A stretch of DNA of 24,900 bases from AV2 sp035637175 (GTDB lineage: Bacteria; Verrucomicrobiota; Verrucomicrobiia; Limisphaerales; AV2), in the NCBI GenBank assembly GCA_035637175.1, contig DASPXS010000090.1, positions 1-24,900 of the forward strand. The letters are read 5' to 3'. Numbering within the stretch: position 1 is the first letter of the stretch; every line of letters begins with the position of its first letter. Positions 7,335 to 14,485 of this stretch are shown here, piece by piece. The position numbers and the translations under genes were made by a program. The notes under the pieces are model-generated. The model made no database searches. It had not been told where the DNA came from and was given only the letters and a program-made list of their open reading frames with translations.

Positions 7335-8038
7335 TATTCGGCGCGTTGCCACGGCATGCGTTCGTATTCGTCGCGATAGCGCGCGCTGTTGCACGGCCAG
7401 CCCCGCGCATCTTTCGCCAGAAACGCTTTCGCCGGATTCTGTTCAGTGTAACGGATCGCCCGCTTCAAGTGCGCTTCGTCACGGATGAGCGTATCATAGT
7501 AATCCTCCTGCCAGAACTGACCGCGCCGACCGAGCAATTTGTTGGCTTCGCGTGAGGACCTGCCTTTCCAGCCATTGATCAACTTTGCAAGCGGCACGTC
7601 CCAAACGTCCACGACCAGATGAATGTGATTCGGCATGACGACCCACGCCTGCAACCTATAATCGTGGCCATCGGCTTCGAGCAAAATCTTTTCGACGAGT
7701 TCCGCGACATCCCGCCGACGCAGCCAACAATCGCCGTGGCCACGATCGAGCCACACTTCGAGCTTCCGGCGTCTTGTCGAATCGTCGGGCTCTTTCAGAA
7801 CTGCCTGAAACTCCGGGCATCGAGTGACAGGAAACGCGTCATGGAGTTGAAACGTAACGAACTGCCTCACTCCCGGCGCGTCGAAGTGTGGCAAGTAACC
7901 GCGCTGATGCCAGCCGCGAAAGCCCTTCTTCAATTCTTCAACGGAAGGTTTCCAATCCCGTTCGCGTTTGCCGCGGATGAGTTCGAGCAAGCCGACATTC
8001 TTCGGCAGCGTGCGGCGACATGGTTTCGGCGATTCCAT
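7334..8038 (-). CDS. REP-associated tyrosine transposase (RAYT, IS200-like Y1 family)
   Basis: RAYTs are single-strand HUH endonucleases related to IS200/IS605 TnpA that act on REP hairpins. This 234-residue protein has the RAYT-type N-terminal segment GWHQRGYLPHFDAPG (42-56) followed by QFVTFQL. It has the metal-binding HUH motif WVVMPNHIHLVV (132-143, His138 and His140) and the catalytic-tyrosine helix FWQEDYYDTLIRD (175-187, Tyr180 or Tyr181) followed by YTEQNPAKA. ATG at 8038 (MESPKPCRR) is chosen because upstream extension to 8215 would translate through a REP doublet. The Shine-Dalgarno is weak. The promoter must lie within or beyond REPIN 3, so the leader may carry a REP hairpin. The stop codon abuts REPIN 2. 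The gene looks intact. Confidence 0.93.
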   Translation of the reverse strand: MESPKPCRRTLPKNVGLLELIRGKRERDWKPSVEELKKGFRGWHQRGYLPHFDAPGVRQFVTFQLHDAFPVTRCPEFQAVLKEPDDSTRRRKLEVWLDRGHGDCWLRRRDVAELVEKILLEADGHDYRLQAWVVMPNHIHLVVDVWDVPLAKLINGWKGRSSREANKLLGRRGQFWQEDYYDTLIRDEAHLKRAIRYTEQNPAKAFLAKDARGWPCNSARYRDEYERMPWQRAE

Positions 8039-8045
8039 CCCAACT

Positions 8046-8151
8046 GGAGCGCGGCATTTATGCCGCTTCAATATCCGATTGTAGGGGAACTCGGAATAAT
8101 TTCGAGTGTTCTGTTTGTGCGGACGGTGAAGCGGCGTGAACGCCGCGCTCC
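8046..8151. repeat. REPIN 3 (inverted REP doublet, 106 bp), upstream of the RAYT
   Basis: The left unit (8046-8071) is the exact reverse complement of the REP at 7309-7334, with stem GCGGCAT/ATGCCGC. The right unit (8127-8151) has stem GCGGCGT-GA-ACGCCGC and foot GCTCC. It begins 7 bp from the transposase start codon, so it occupies the gene's promoter/leader position. Confidence 0.88.
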
Positions 8152-8287
8152 TTCCCGTGCTCAACCTTTTCCTGGTCACCATTTCCACAGCGCTGCGCCC
8201 AAAAACTGCCCGCAACCAGCGGTCAACTTTGCCCGCGCGACACGCACGTTTCCTCGACGCCCGCTATCGGTTCGTCAACCTTTCTCC

Positions 8288-8985
8288 ATGGCCGCAGAAA
8301 TACAGAAACCCAAGCCTGACTACGGATTGGACGCCCCACAGGTGGTGCGACGATTGTTTCTGGCCGGCGCGGCGGGTGTGATCGGCGGGCTGGTGTTGGC
8401 GAAGTTTGCGAGTCATCGATCAATGTGGCTCAGTATTCTTGTCGGAACGGGAATTGGGGGAGGAATCTGTTGGATCGCGACTGCGACGCTGATGTTGTTC
8501 GGCAGCCGAGTGCTCAAGTTGCACCTGCGCGAGCGTTTGCTGGACGAAATACGCTTGCGCGGCGACGAGCGGGTGCTGGATGTCGGATGCGGTCGCGGAT
8601 TGATGTTGATCGGCGTGGCGAAGCGGCTCACGAGTGGTTTGGCCGTGGGCGTGGACCTCTGGCGCACCGAAGATCAATCCGGCAACAGCCCCGAGACGAC
8701 CCGTGCGAACGCGCTCGCCGAAGGCGTCAACGGGCGGATCGAAATTAAGACCGGCGACGCACGGCAGCTCCCGTTCGACGCGAACAGTTTTGACGCAGTA
8801 GTGTCGAGTGGGCGTTGCATAATCTCTCTGAGCGCGCCGATCGGGAACAGGCATTGCGTGAGATCGTGCGGGTATTGAAGCCGTGCGGCCTGGCGGTGCT
8901 CGTGGACATCCGTCACGCGAGCGAATATGCAGAGGTGCTCAAACAAGCAGGAATGGCCGAGGTGCAAATCAGATCTCTCAAGTAG
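8288..8985 (+). pseudogene. Membrane-linked SAM-dependent methyltransferase, frameshifted
   Basis: From ATG at 8288 the product has two hydrophobic segments (about 22-41 and 47-71), then a class I methyltransferase fold: motif I VLDVGCGRG (96-104), an acidic VDLW at the end of strand 2 (122-125), and GDARQLPF (156-163) before FDAVVSS. At about 8813 the frame breaks. Restoring one missing base gives WALHNLSERADREQALREIV, then RVLKPCGLAVLVDI, the expected next strand and helix. This frame runs to TAG at 8983-8985. The ending is short: the C-terminal strands usual for this type are missing, and the composite repeat starts 15 bp later. It is either a true pseudogene clipped by the repeat, or an intact gene carrying one sequencing indel. 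Substrate unknown. Confidence 0.8.
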
Positions 8986-9000
8986 GGCGCTCAATCCGAG

Positions 9001-9228
9001 AATCCCAACGGGATTCCAGCCCAAAGCCCAAGGTTGCCGCATCGCGGCTACCTTGGGTCACCGTCCATCAAACAACCCCAACCGCAACGCGGTTGTGGCC
9101 AATCCGTTCATCACGGCACGCACAACGTCGGCCACAACCTGGTTGAGGTTGTTTTCATAAGCCGACGTTCACCCAAGGTAGTCGTTGCACGCCAGCCTTG
9201 GGCTGAGTGACACAACTCCGTTGGAGTT
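9001..9228. repeat. Composite six-hairpin repeat, copy 1
   Basis: Six stem-loops follow one another: 9001-9015 (AATCCC-AAC-GGGATT), 9027-9057 (CCCAAGGT...ACCTTGGG), 9079-9095 (CAACCGC-AAC-GCGGTTG), 9135-9151 (CAACCTG-GTT-GAGGTTG, one mismatch), 9172-9202 (CCCAAGG...CCTTGGG) and 9214-9228 (AACTCC-GTT-GGAGTT). The order and spacing match the copy at 12025-12251. With 9229-9360 it fills the 375 bp between the methyltransferase pseudogene and the next gene. No protein-coding content is supported here. Confidence 0.85.
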
Positions 9229-9360
9229 ATTCCTTGCGGACGGCAAACATCGCTGACGCATCGAAATAACCCGCCACCTCGCATGGTCGCGCGCGCCCCG
9301 CCGCGCGTCGTTCCTCTTCCGGCAGATCCATCGCGCGAATCGACCAGCGGCGCCGCGTCG

Positions 9361-11058
9361 TCAAAAGTTATTGCCGTAAGCAACCCAATCAAAGTCCACG
9401 CTGGTGGTCGCGTCGTACTGCCACGAGCCGCTGCCCCACTCGACATATCCATCGAACGGATTGACCAGCGGCGCCGCGCCATCGAAGACCAGATTCCCGT
9501 CCCACCACAACTTAACCCTACCGTCCTTCCGAGCGTAGAGGTAGGCGATGTGCCAGGCGTTTGGTACAACCGGGCCGAGGTCCATTATCTGGGTATCCGA
9601 GTTCACGTAACTCCAGAGTTTGTAACGGCCATTGACAAGTGTGATGGCGGGCGCCGGGGACAACGGCGCGGAACCGGTGGTCAAACACAACAGATTTTCT
9701 TTGCCAGTGGGACTGAAGGTCACAAGGCGAAATCGCGCGCCGACCGCCAGTTCATCCAGAGCCAATGGTCCAACGTACCACTCGTTCGCGTTCGCGCCGG
9801 AGTCGATTCGCAAGGCCTGATTCGTGGCCCCAAGTTCCGGATCAAAAAAATCAACGACGAGCGTTGTTCCATCTGTTCCTCCCGTCTGAGAGGCAATCCA
9901 AGGCGACGCGGGCAGGCTGGGACCGCCAAGAAATTGGATCGAAGGGCCGCCCGTGCCCACATCCAGAAAAGGGCCGCTCATGATGGATTGACCGATCTGA
10001 ATATAGCGCGCACGCAAGTTCGCCAGATCGCGCACGCTCCGGCTGCCAATGACAGGTATGGCGTAGTTCGTGGCCGGTACTCCGTTGCCGCAGAATTGGC
10101 CTACACTCGCGCAATCATAATTAGCGCTGTACCAGTCAAACGGAAACACACCAATGACCAACGGATCGGTCTGGGCGTAATTGTAAATATCGTTTGCTTT
10201 TTCGATAAGCTGGGATTCAGTCCCATAGCCTTCGGTCGCTCCCGGCATCAGGAAGATTCTTTGGGAGCGATTCATATAAGATTTCAAATGATTGATTTTG
10301 GCCAACCATTCGCTTTGAGTCGTGGCGGGGTCGCCCGTGCTCCCGTAACTTTCAATCGCGATATAATCAATACCGTTGGGAATGCGGAAATTACTGTAGT
10401 TCCAAAAATCGCAGCCGACGGTAAACATGGTCTTCGCGCCCGGGAAATTGGCGTGCACCTTGACGATTTCAGTCTCAATGGACGTTAACAGTGTATTTAG
10501 CGTACCCGTGTTTCCTCCAGCGACGCAATCGGGTTCATCCATCATGAAGAAAGCAAGGATGCTGTTGGTATAAGGTTTTATCGCGTTGACGGCGTTGGTA
10601 TCACTAAAGTCAGGAGAAGGGACCAGCAATCTCATTCCCGAGGCCACGGCCAGGTCTGATAAAGCCCCACTCAACCCGCCTTGAAGATAGGTGAAGTTTA
10701 CCGAGCCGCGCTGCTCAACGATGGATCCCTGCGGGGCCAGTGATCCTGCCCAGAATCCGAAATGTTGGACGTGATTTTTCAGGCGAAAGAAGCCGCCCGG
10801 CAGGTTGGCCGGCGCGGTAACTTCCCAGCGGCCATTGTTGGAAACCACGGTTTCGGCGGCTGGCTGCCAGCCCGTCGTGCTCAGGTTCGTTGAGAATTCG
10901 AGGCCGAATCCAGTGGACGGGTACGGCCAGGAAACGATGGCATTGGTATCGTTGTGCGCGACAGCGAGGGGAACGCGAGCGCTCGGCTCGCTGTGACCCC
11001 AGGTGCTCAAAAAAATGGCAGATGCCATGATTGGCAGCTTTAACAACGGTTTTTTCAT
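9361..11058 (-). CDS. Secreted TIM-barrel hydrolase-like protein with C-terminal lectin-like domain
   Basis: The 565-residue product starts MKKPLLKLPIMASAIFLSTW, a signal peptide. A short beta-rich segment (about 28-95: VPLAVAHNDTNAIVSWPYPS, then FRLKN) resembles the Fn3-like result-comparison modules of Verrucomicrobia secreted proteins. The central region (about 98-340) has features of a (beta/alpha)8 glycosidase: ILAFFMMDEPDC with a candidate catalytic Asp/Glu pair, DYIAIESYG, and GVFPFDWYSANY. The last 190 residues (from about 375) look like a concanavalin-type beta-sandwich: WYVGPLALDELAVGARFR, LYARKDGRVKLWWDGNLVFD, and a final VDFDWVAYGN. I cannot assign a CAZy family; the substrate is probably a glycan. 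It stands alone on the minus strand beside a GH32 relic. A duplicated scrap of its 3' end lies just beyond the stop (9326-9366). Confidence 0.8.
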   Translation of the reverse strand: MKKPLLKLPIMASAIFLSTWGHSEPSARVPLAVAHNDTNAIVSWPYPSTGFGLEFSTNLSTTGWQPAAETVVSNNGRWEVTAPANLPGGFFRLKNHVQHFGFWAGSLAPQGSIVEQRGSVNFTYLQGGLSGALSDLAVASGMRLLVPSPDFSDTNAVNAIKPYTNSILAFFMMDEPDCVAGGNTGTLNTLLTSIETEIVKVHANFPGAKTMFTVGCDFWNYSNFRIPNGIDYIAIESYGSTGDPATTQSEWLAKINHLKSYMNRSQRIFLMPGATEGYGTESQLIEKANDIYNYAQTDPLVIGVFPFDWYSANYDCASVGQFCGNGVPATNYAIPVIGSRSVRDLANLRARYIQIGQSIMSGPFLDVGTGGPSIQFLGGPSLPASPWIASQTGGTDGTTLVVDFFDPELGATNQALRIDSGANANEWYVGPLALDELAVGARFRLVTFSPTGKENLLCLTTGSAPLSPAPAITLVNGRYKLWSYVNSDTQIMDLGPVVPNAWHIAYLYARKDGRVKLWWDGNLVFDGAAPLVNPFDGYVEWGSGSWQYDATTSVDFDWVAYGNNF

Positions 11059-11094
11059 GGTAGTGGGTTACCGATAGCATTTATTTTTGAGGAG

Positions 11095-11764
11095 GACGAG
11101 CGCTTAACAAACTTTGTTTTCGACCCGCAAGGCCGATTGCTTTACGGCAAGGTGCAGTATTTCGTGGGAGATTTTGACGCGGAGACCTGTCACCTCCGAC
11201 CGCGATGGACGTCGCCTGGTGTGGGGCTGGGTCAATGGCTTTCCGGGCGGACGTGGTTGGAATGGCTGTCTGTCTTTGCCGCGCCAATTGAGTCTGTCGC
11301 GCGCCGGGCAACTTCAGCAAAAGCCTGCGCCGCAGTTGAACAAGCTGCGCGGCAAGCGAGCCGCGTGGCGAAATGTTCGCCTGGATAGCAACCGGAAATC
11401 GCTGGTGCTGCCGGAGTCCAACACACTGGAAATCGAGACGGAGATTGATTTGCAGTCGGCAACCAGTATTGGCCTCGGAATCAGGAGCGGGAACGAAGCC
11501 CCGCAGGTGTTGGTGAATTTCAACGGTCGGGAATTACAGGTGCTGGACGCCAAAGCTCCGCTGTCTCTGGCCGAAGGCGATCGGAAATTGAAACTGCGGA
11601 TTTTTATTGATCGTTCGGTGCTGGAGGTTTTCGCTAACGAAACCGCGTGTGTCACAAAGACGATTTCTCCACTGGAGGCCAACGTCGCGTTGGAAATCCG
11701 CGCCGAGGGCGGCAACGCCAACGCGAAGCGGATTCAAGCCTGGCCCATAAAAACCATCTGGTGA
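11095..11764 (+). pseudogene. GH32 (levanase/invertase-type) C-terminal relic, frameshifted
   Basis: The frame from about 11095 reads NFVFDPQGRLLYGKVQYFVG then DFDAETC, typical of the last blade of a GH32 propeller. Near 11190 the frame shifts, and the next frame gives DRDGRRLVWGWVNGFPGGRG then WNGCLSLPRQLSL, a hallmark GH32 segment. The C-terminal beta-sandwich follows, including RIFIDRSVLEVFANE, and a TGA at 11762-11764. The N-terminal catalytic blades (the WMNDPNG nucleophile region, RDP and EC motifs) are absent; that space is occupied by the divergently oriented gene starting at 11058. Intact GH32 enzymes cleave fructans or sucrose; this remnant cannot. Truncation or replacement by the neighbouring gene is the simplest explanation. 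Confidence 0.85.
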
Positions 11765-11848
11765 CGCTCGGACTTGCGCTCAAGCCTCAGGACTCCTGAC
11801 CCGTGAAGGTAGATTCCGCGCGCGTGGAAAATCCGTGAGCCGAAATCT

Positions 11849-11889
11849 CGCGACAATAAATGATCCGACCGGATCACTTATTTGTCGCG
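11849..11889. repeat. Imperfect long inverted repeat after the GH32 relic
   Basis: CGCGACAATAAATGATCCG (11849-11867) faces CGGATCACTTATTTGTCGCG (11870-11889) across a two-base centre. The arms pair along their length with one substitution and one extra T. No T-run follows on the plus strand, so a standard terminator is doubtful. It begins 85 bp after the GH32 relic's stop. The 538 bp from 11765 to 12302 holds this repeat, two REP-like hairpins and the second composite repeat, and no gene I can support. Confidence 0.7.
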
Positions 11890-11936
11890 GCGTCAGAAGC
11901 AGGTTCACCTTTTTTCCACGGGGTCAGGAGCCCTGA

Positions 11937-12012
11937 GCCTGCGCACTCGCAGGCCGCGCTCAACCTTTCCAACCGTCTCTCGTTTTCCTCGCGCTGCGAC
12001 TCGCAGAGTCGC
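11937..12012 (+). repeat. Two REP-like hairpins with variant stems
   Basis: GCCTGCG-CACT-CGCAGGC (11937-11954) is followed by CGCGCTC. GCGACT-CGCAG-AGTCGC (11996-12012) is followed by GCTCCG. Both keep the GCGCTC(C) foot of the RAYT-linked REP units, but stem sequence and loop length differ, and both are in the same orientation instead of forming an inverted doublet. They may be a diverged REP class or an unrelated hairpin family. Confidence 0.45.
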
Positions 12013-12024
12013 GCTCCGTACCCG

Positions 12025-12251
12025 AATTCCAACGGGATTCCGTCCCAAAGCCCAAGGTTGCGAGGCACGAGCTACCTTGGGTAATTGTCCCCGAATCATG
12101 ACCAACCGCAACGCGGTTGCGGCAAATCTGTCGCTAACCCACGGGCGACATTGCCACAACCTCGTTGAGGTTGTTTTCATTTTCGGAATTGCACCCAAGG
12201 TAGGCGCTGCTCACCAACCTTGGGCTGATTGACACAACTCCGTTGGAGTTG
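12025..12251. repeat. Composite six-hairpin repeat, copy 2
   Basis: The modules repeat in the same order as at 9001: 12025-12039 (AATTCC-AAC-GGGATT, one wobble), 12051-12081 (CCCAAGGT...ACCTTGGG), 12103-12119 (CAACCGC-AAC-GCGGTTG), 12157-12173 (CAACCTC-GTT-GAGGTTG, perfect), 12194-12224 (CCCAAGG...CCTTGGG) and 12235-12251 (CAACTCC-GTT-GGAGTTG, perfect). Modules 2 and 5 span 31 bases in both copies, while the linkers have diverged. It lies just beyond the 3' end of the minus-strand ABC-F gene. Confidence 0.85.
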
Positions 12252-12302
12252 CCTTCTGCCGGTGATTGCGCACGGCCGTCAGCACACGCAGAAATACACG
12301 GC

Positions 12303-14216
12303 TCACATGCGCTCCACCGCTGCCTTGATGGCCTCCAACTCTTCCCAGCGGGCGTAAAGCTGCTTGAGCTTTTCTTTCGCGGCCGCAAGATCGGCAGTCA
12401 GTTGCCTGGTTTGCGTTGCGTGCGAGCGGTGAAAATCCGGCGACGCGAACAGGCCTTCGATGCGGGCGATCTCTTCGTCCACAGCGTGGATCTGTGACTC
12501 CATGCCTTCCAGTTCACGCGCTTCGTTGAAGGAAAGCTTGCGCTGCTTTGCCGGTTTCATGGCCTTCGTAGCGGCGTCTCGGGAGAACGCCGCTGGCTTG
12601 TTTGTGGATACAATGGCGGCGCTCTGCCGAGTTGCCGCCACGGCTGCACGCTGTTTCTTCTCCAGGTAATAATCGTAGCCACCGGCGCTGTGATGGATTC
12701 TGCCGTCACCCTCAAAAGCGAATATGTCCGTGCAGACGCGGTTCAGGAAATATCGGTCGTGGCTGACGACGCAGACGACACCGGGGAACGCAATCAGCGC
12801 CTCCTCCAGCACACGCAACGTTGGCAGGTCGAGATCGTTCGTCGGTTCGTCCAGGATGAGGAAGTTGCCGCCGCTTTTCAGGATTCGCGCGAGCAAAAGC
12901 CGGCTGCGCTCGCCGCCGGAGAGTTTCCTGACCAGAGTCGTGATGCGGTCGTCGGCAAACAGAAATCGCTTGAGGTAGGAGCGCACTGAAAGTGTCGTGT
13001 TGCCCCATTGCACGAACTCCGTGCCGTCAGCGACCTCGTCGAGCACGGTGCGTTCCTCGTTCAATTGGAGGCGGCCTTGATCCACGTAATTGAACTTCGT
13101 GAGCTGGCCGGTTTTCACCGTGCCTTCGGTGGGTGCCAGTTGGCCCATGATGGCTCTAAGCAACGTGGTTTTGCCGAGGCCGTTCCGTCCGCAAACACCG
13201 ATTCGCCGACCGTTCTCGAACGTGTAACTGAACCCGCCGAACAATTTCTTTCCGCCGATTTCCATGCCGAGATTTCTCAGCTCCACGGTGCGGTTGCCGA
13301 GTTGCGGCGGCGGAGGAATGCAAAGTTCAACGTCTTCCTCGAGCGCCGGCCCGGCTTGCGCGGCGGTTTCGTAGTACCGCTCGAAACGATTCTTCTGCTT
13401 GCTGCGTTGCGCGCGCGGGCCTTGGCGCACCCAGGCCAGTTCCTTCTTCAGAAACATCTGGCGCTTGTGCTCGATGACCGCGTCGGCGGCCTGGCGCTCG
13501 GCCTTGGCCAGCAGGTAATCTGTGTAGTTGCCGTCGTGCGAGAAGAAACGGCCATCCGACAACTCGATCATGCGCTTCGTCACGCGATCCAGAAAATAGC
13601 GGTCGTGCGTGACGACGAGGAATGTGCCGTGGAACTCCTCGAGAAAATCCGCGACCCAATCAATGGATTCCGGGTCGAGATGGTTCGTGGGCTCGTCGAG
13701 GATCAGGAGGTCGGGCAACGAGACAAGGGCGCGGCACATCGCCACGCGCCGCTTCTCGCCACCGGAAAGGGTGTCAACGCGCCGCTCAGCCGCGGGACAA
13801 TTCAAATGCGACATTGCAGTCTCGACGCGTTGATCCACTGTCCACCCTTCGAGCGCGCCGATGCGATGTTCCAATTCCTCGTGCCGCTTCGAGTCGTGCG
13901 GCAGCGATTCAAACTCCGCGATCAAATCGAGCACCGGCTTCGCGCCATCGCGGATGTTTTCCGCCACCGACCTGGTGGCATCGAGCATGAAGTCCTGCGG
14001 CAGATAGCTCACGACCAGGTCGCGCCGCCGCGAGACTTCGCCGCTGTTCGGCGATTGCAACCCGGCGAGGATGCGGAGGAACGTCGTCTTGCCGCAGCCG
14101 TTGCGTCCGACCAGCCCGATGCGGTCGCCTTCCTCAACACCGAGCGTGGCGGCGTCAAGCACCGCGCGTTCGCCGTAGCGCACGGTGATTTCAGTGGCAG
14201 TGATGATGGAGGGCAT
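12303..14216 (-). CDS. uup: ABC-F family ATPase, Uup-like
   Basis: ABC-F proteins are soluble tandem-ATPase proteins that act at the ribosome or, for Uup, in DNA-repair tolerance and ribosome-related roles; none are transporters. The 637 residues match E. coli Uup in length. Domain 1 has Walker A GRNGCGKTT (37-45), signature LSGGEKRR, Walker B LLILDEPTNHLD and the switch histidine in VVTHDRYFLDRV. Domain 2 has GRNGLGKTT, LSGGERSR, FLILDEPTNDLD and VVSHDRYFLNRV. The inter-domain linker is charged (EHKRQMFLKKELAWVRQGPR), matching the AWxRxGxxAR-type linker of Uup. The final 80 residues (REL...ELEAIKAAVERM) form a coiled coil, the Uup C-terminal domain. ATG at 14216 begins the fold directly. The gene is intact and is divergent from the DUF1080 gene. 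Confidence 0.93.
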   Translation of the reverse strand: MPSIITATEITVRYGERAVLDAATLGVEEGDRIGLVGRNGCGKTTFLRILAGLQSPNSGEVSRRRDLVVSYLPQDFMLDATRSVAENIRDGAKPVLDLIAEFESLPHDSKRHEELEHRIGALEGWTVDQRVETAMSHLNCPAAERRVDTLSGGEKRRVAMCRALVSLPDLLILDEPTNHLDPESIDWVADFLEEFHGTFLVVTHDRYFLDRVTKRMIELSDGRFFSHDGNYTDYLLAKAERQAADAVIEHKRQMFLKKELAWVRQGPRAQRSKQKNRFERYYETAAQAGPALEEDVELCIPPPPQLGNRTVELRNLGMEIGGKKLFGGFSYTFENGRRIGVCGRNGLGKTTLLRAIMGQLAPTEGTVKTGQLTKFNYVDQGRLQLNEERTVLDEVADGTEFVQWGNTTLSVRSYLKRFLFADDRITTLVRKLSGGERSRLLLARILKSGGNFLILDEPTNDLDLPTLRVLEEALIAFPGVVCVVSHDRYFLNRVCTDIFAFEGDGRIHHSAGGYDYYLEKKQRAAVAATRQSAAIVSTNKPAAFSRDAATKAMKPAKQRKLSFNEARELEGMESQIHAVDEEIARIEGLFASPDFHRSHATQTRQLTADLAAAKEKLKQLYARWEELEAIKAAVERM

Positions 14217-14485
14217 ATCTGTTCAAGCCGGAACTGAAAGCGACATCATTCTCATAAGAGCGCAGACAGTAGCAGAGAATCAGACAGCAACAAACCGGGA
14301 AAAAGCATCCGGCCTCATTCTCTGGTGTAACGTCGTAATGAAAATCGGGCTGGACGGGCATGCCCATTGCCAAGAGCACCTGCGCCCCGCCCAAACCGGC
14401 GCTGTCTCATGAACCTCACTTCCCCGCAACGCGAACAAAGCCATTCTCATTGCCGAGACGCGTCGGTTCATCTAACGTTCAGTCC

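Larger units (their letters stand above)
7119..8151. mobile_element. RAYT-REPIN locus (transposase gene bracketed by REP doublets)
   Basis: Three REP doublets (7119-7223, 7230-7334, 8046-8151) of 105, 105 and 106 bp bracket a REP-associated tyrosine transposase gene read on the minus strand (7334-8038). Each doublet is two inverted REP units whose feet point outward. The REP units touching each end of the gene (7309-7334 and 8046-8071) are identical 26-mers in inverted orientation. The gene's stop codon overlaps the last base of one doublet and its start is 7 bp from the next. RAYT enzymes are known to be associated with REP sequences in other bacteria; acting on these particular repeats is inferred. 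Confidence 0.85.

Noticed and set aside
7334..8038. Full IS200/IS605 insertion sequence
   Set aside because: The protein has RAYT-specific N-terminal features, there is no TnpB, and its flanks are REP doublets instead of typical IS200 ends.
7619..8287. Plus-strand frame running through the RAYT gene into the methyltransferase
   Set aside because: The first 223 codons are antisense to a recognised transposase and cross a REPIN; only the part from 8288 has protein motifs.
8927..9160. Small frames inside the composite repeat (reading NPRIPTGFQPKAQG or similar)
   Set aside because: Translated repeats of this kind recur at 11882-12232; the sequence conservation is in hairpins, not in a frame.
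9283..10488. 401-codon plus frame opposite the secreted barrel protein
   Set aside because: The minus frame has a signal peptide, barrel motifs and a lectin-like domain; the plus translation has none.
13008..14237. 409-codon plus frame opposite the ABC-F gene
   Set aside because: Complement of duplicated, well-conserved ATPase domains.
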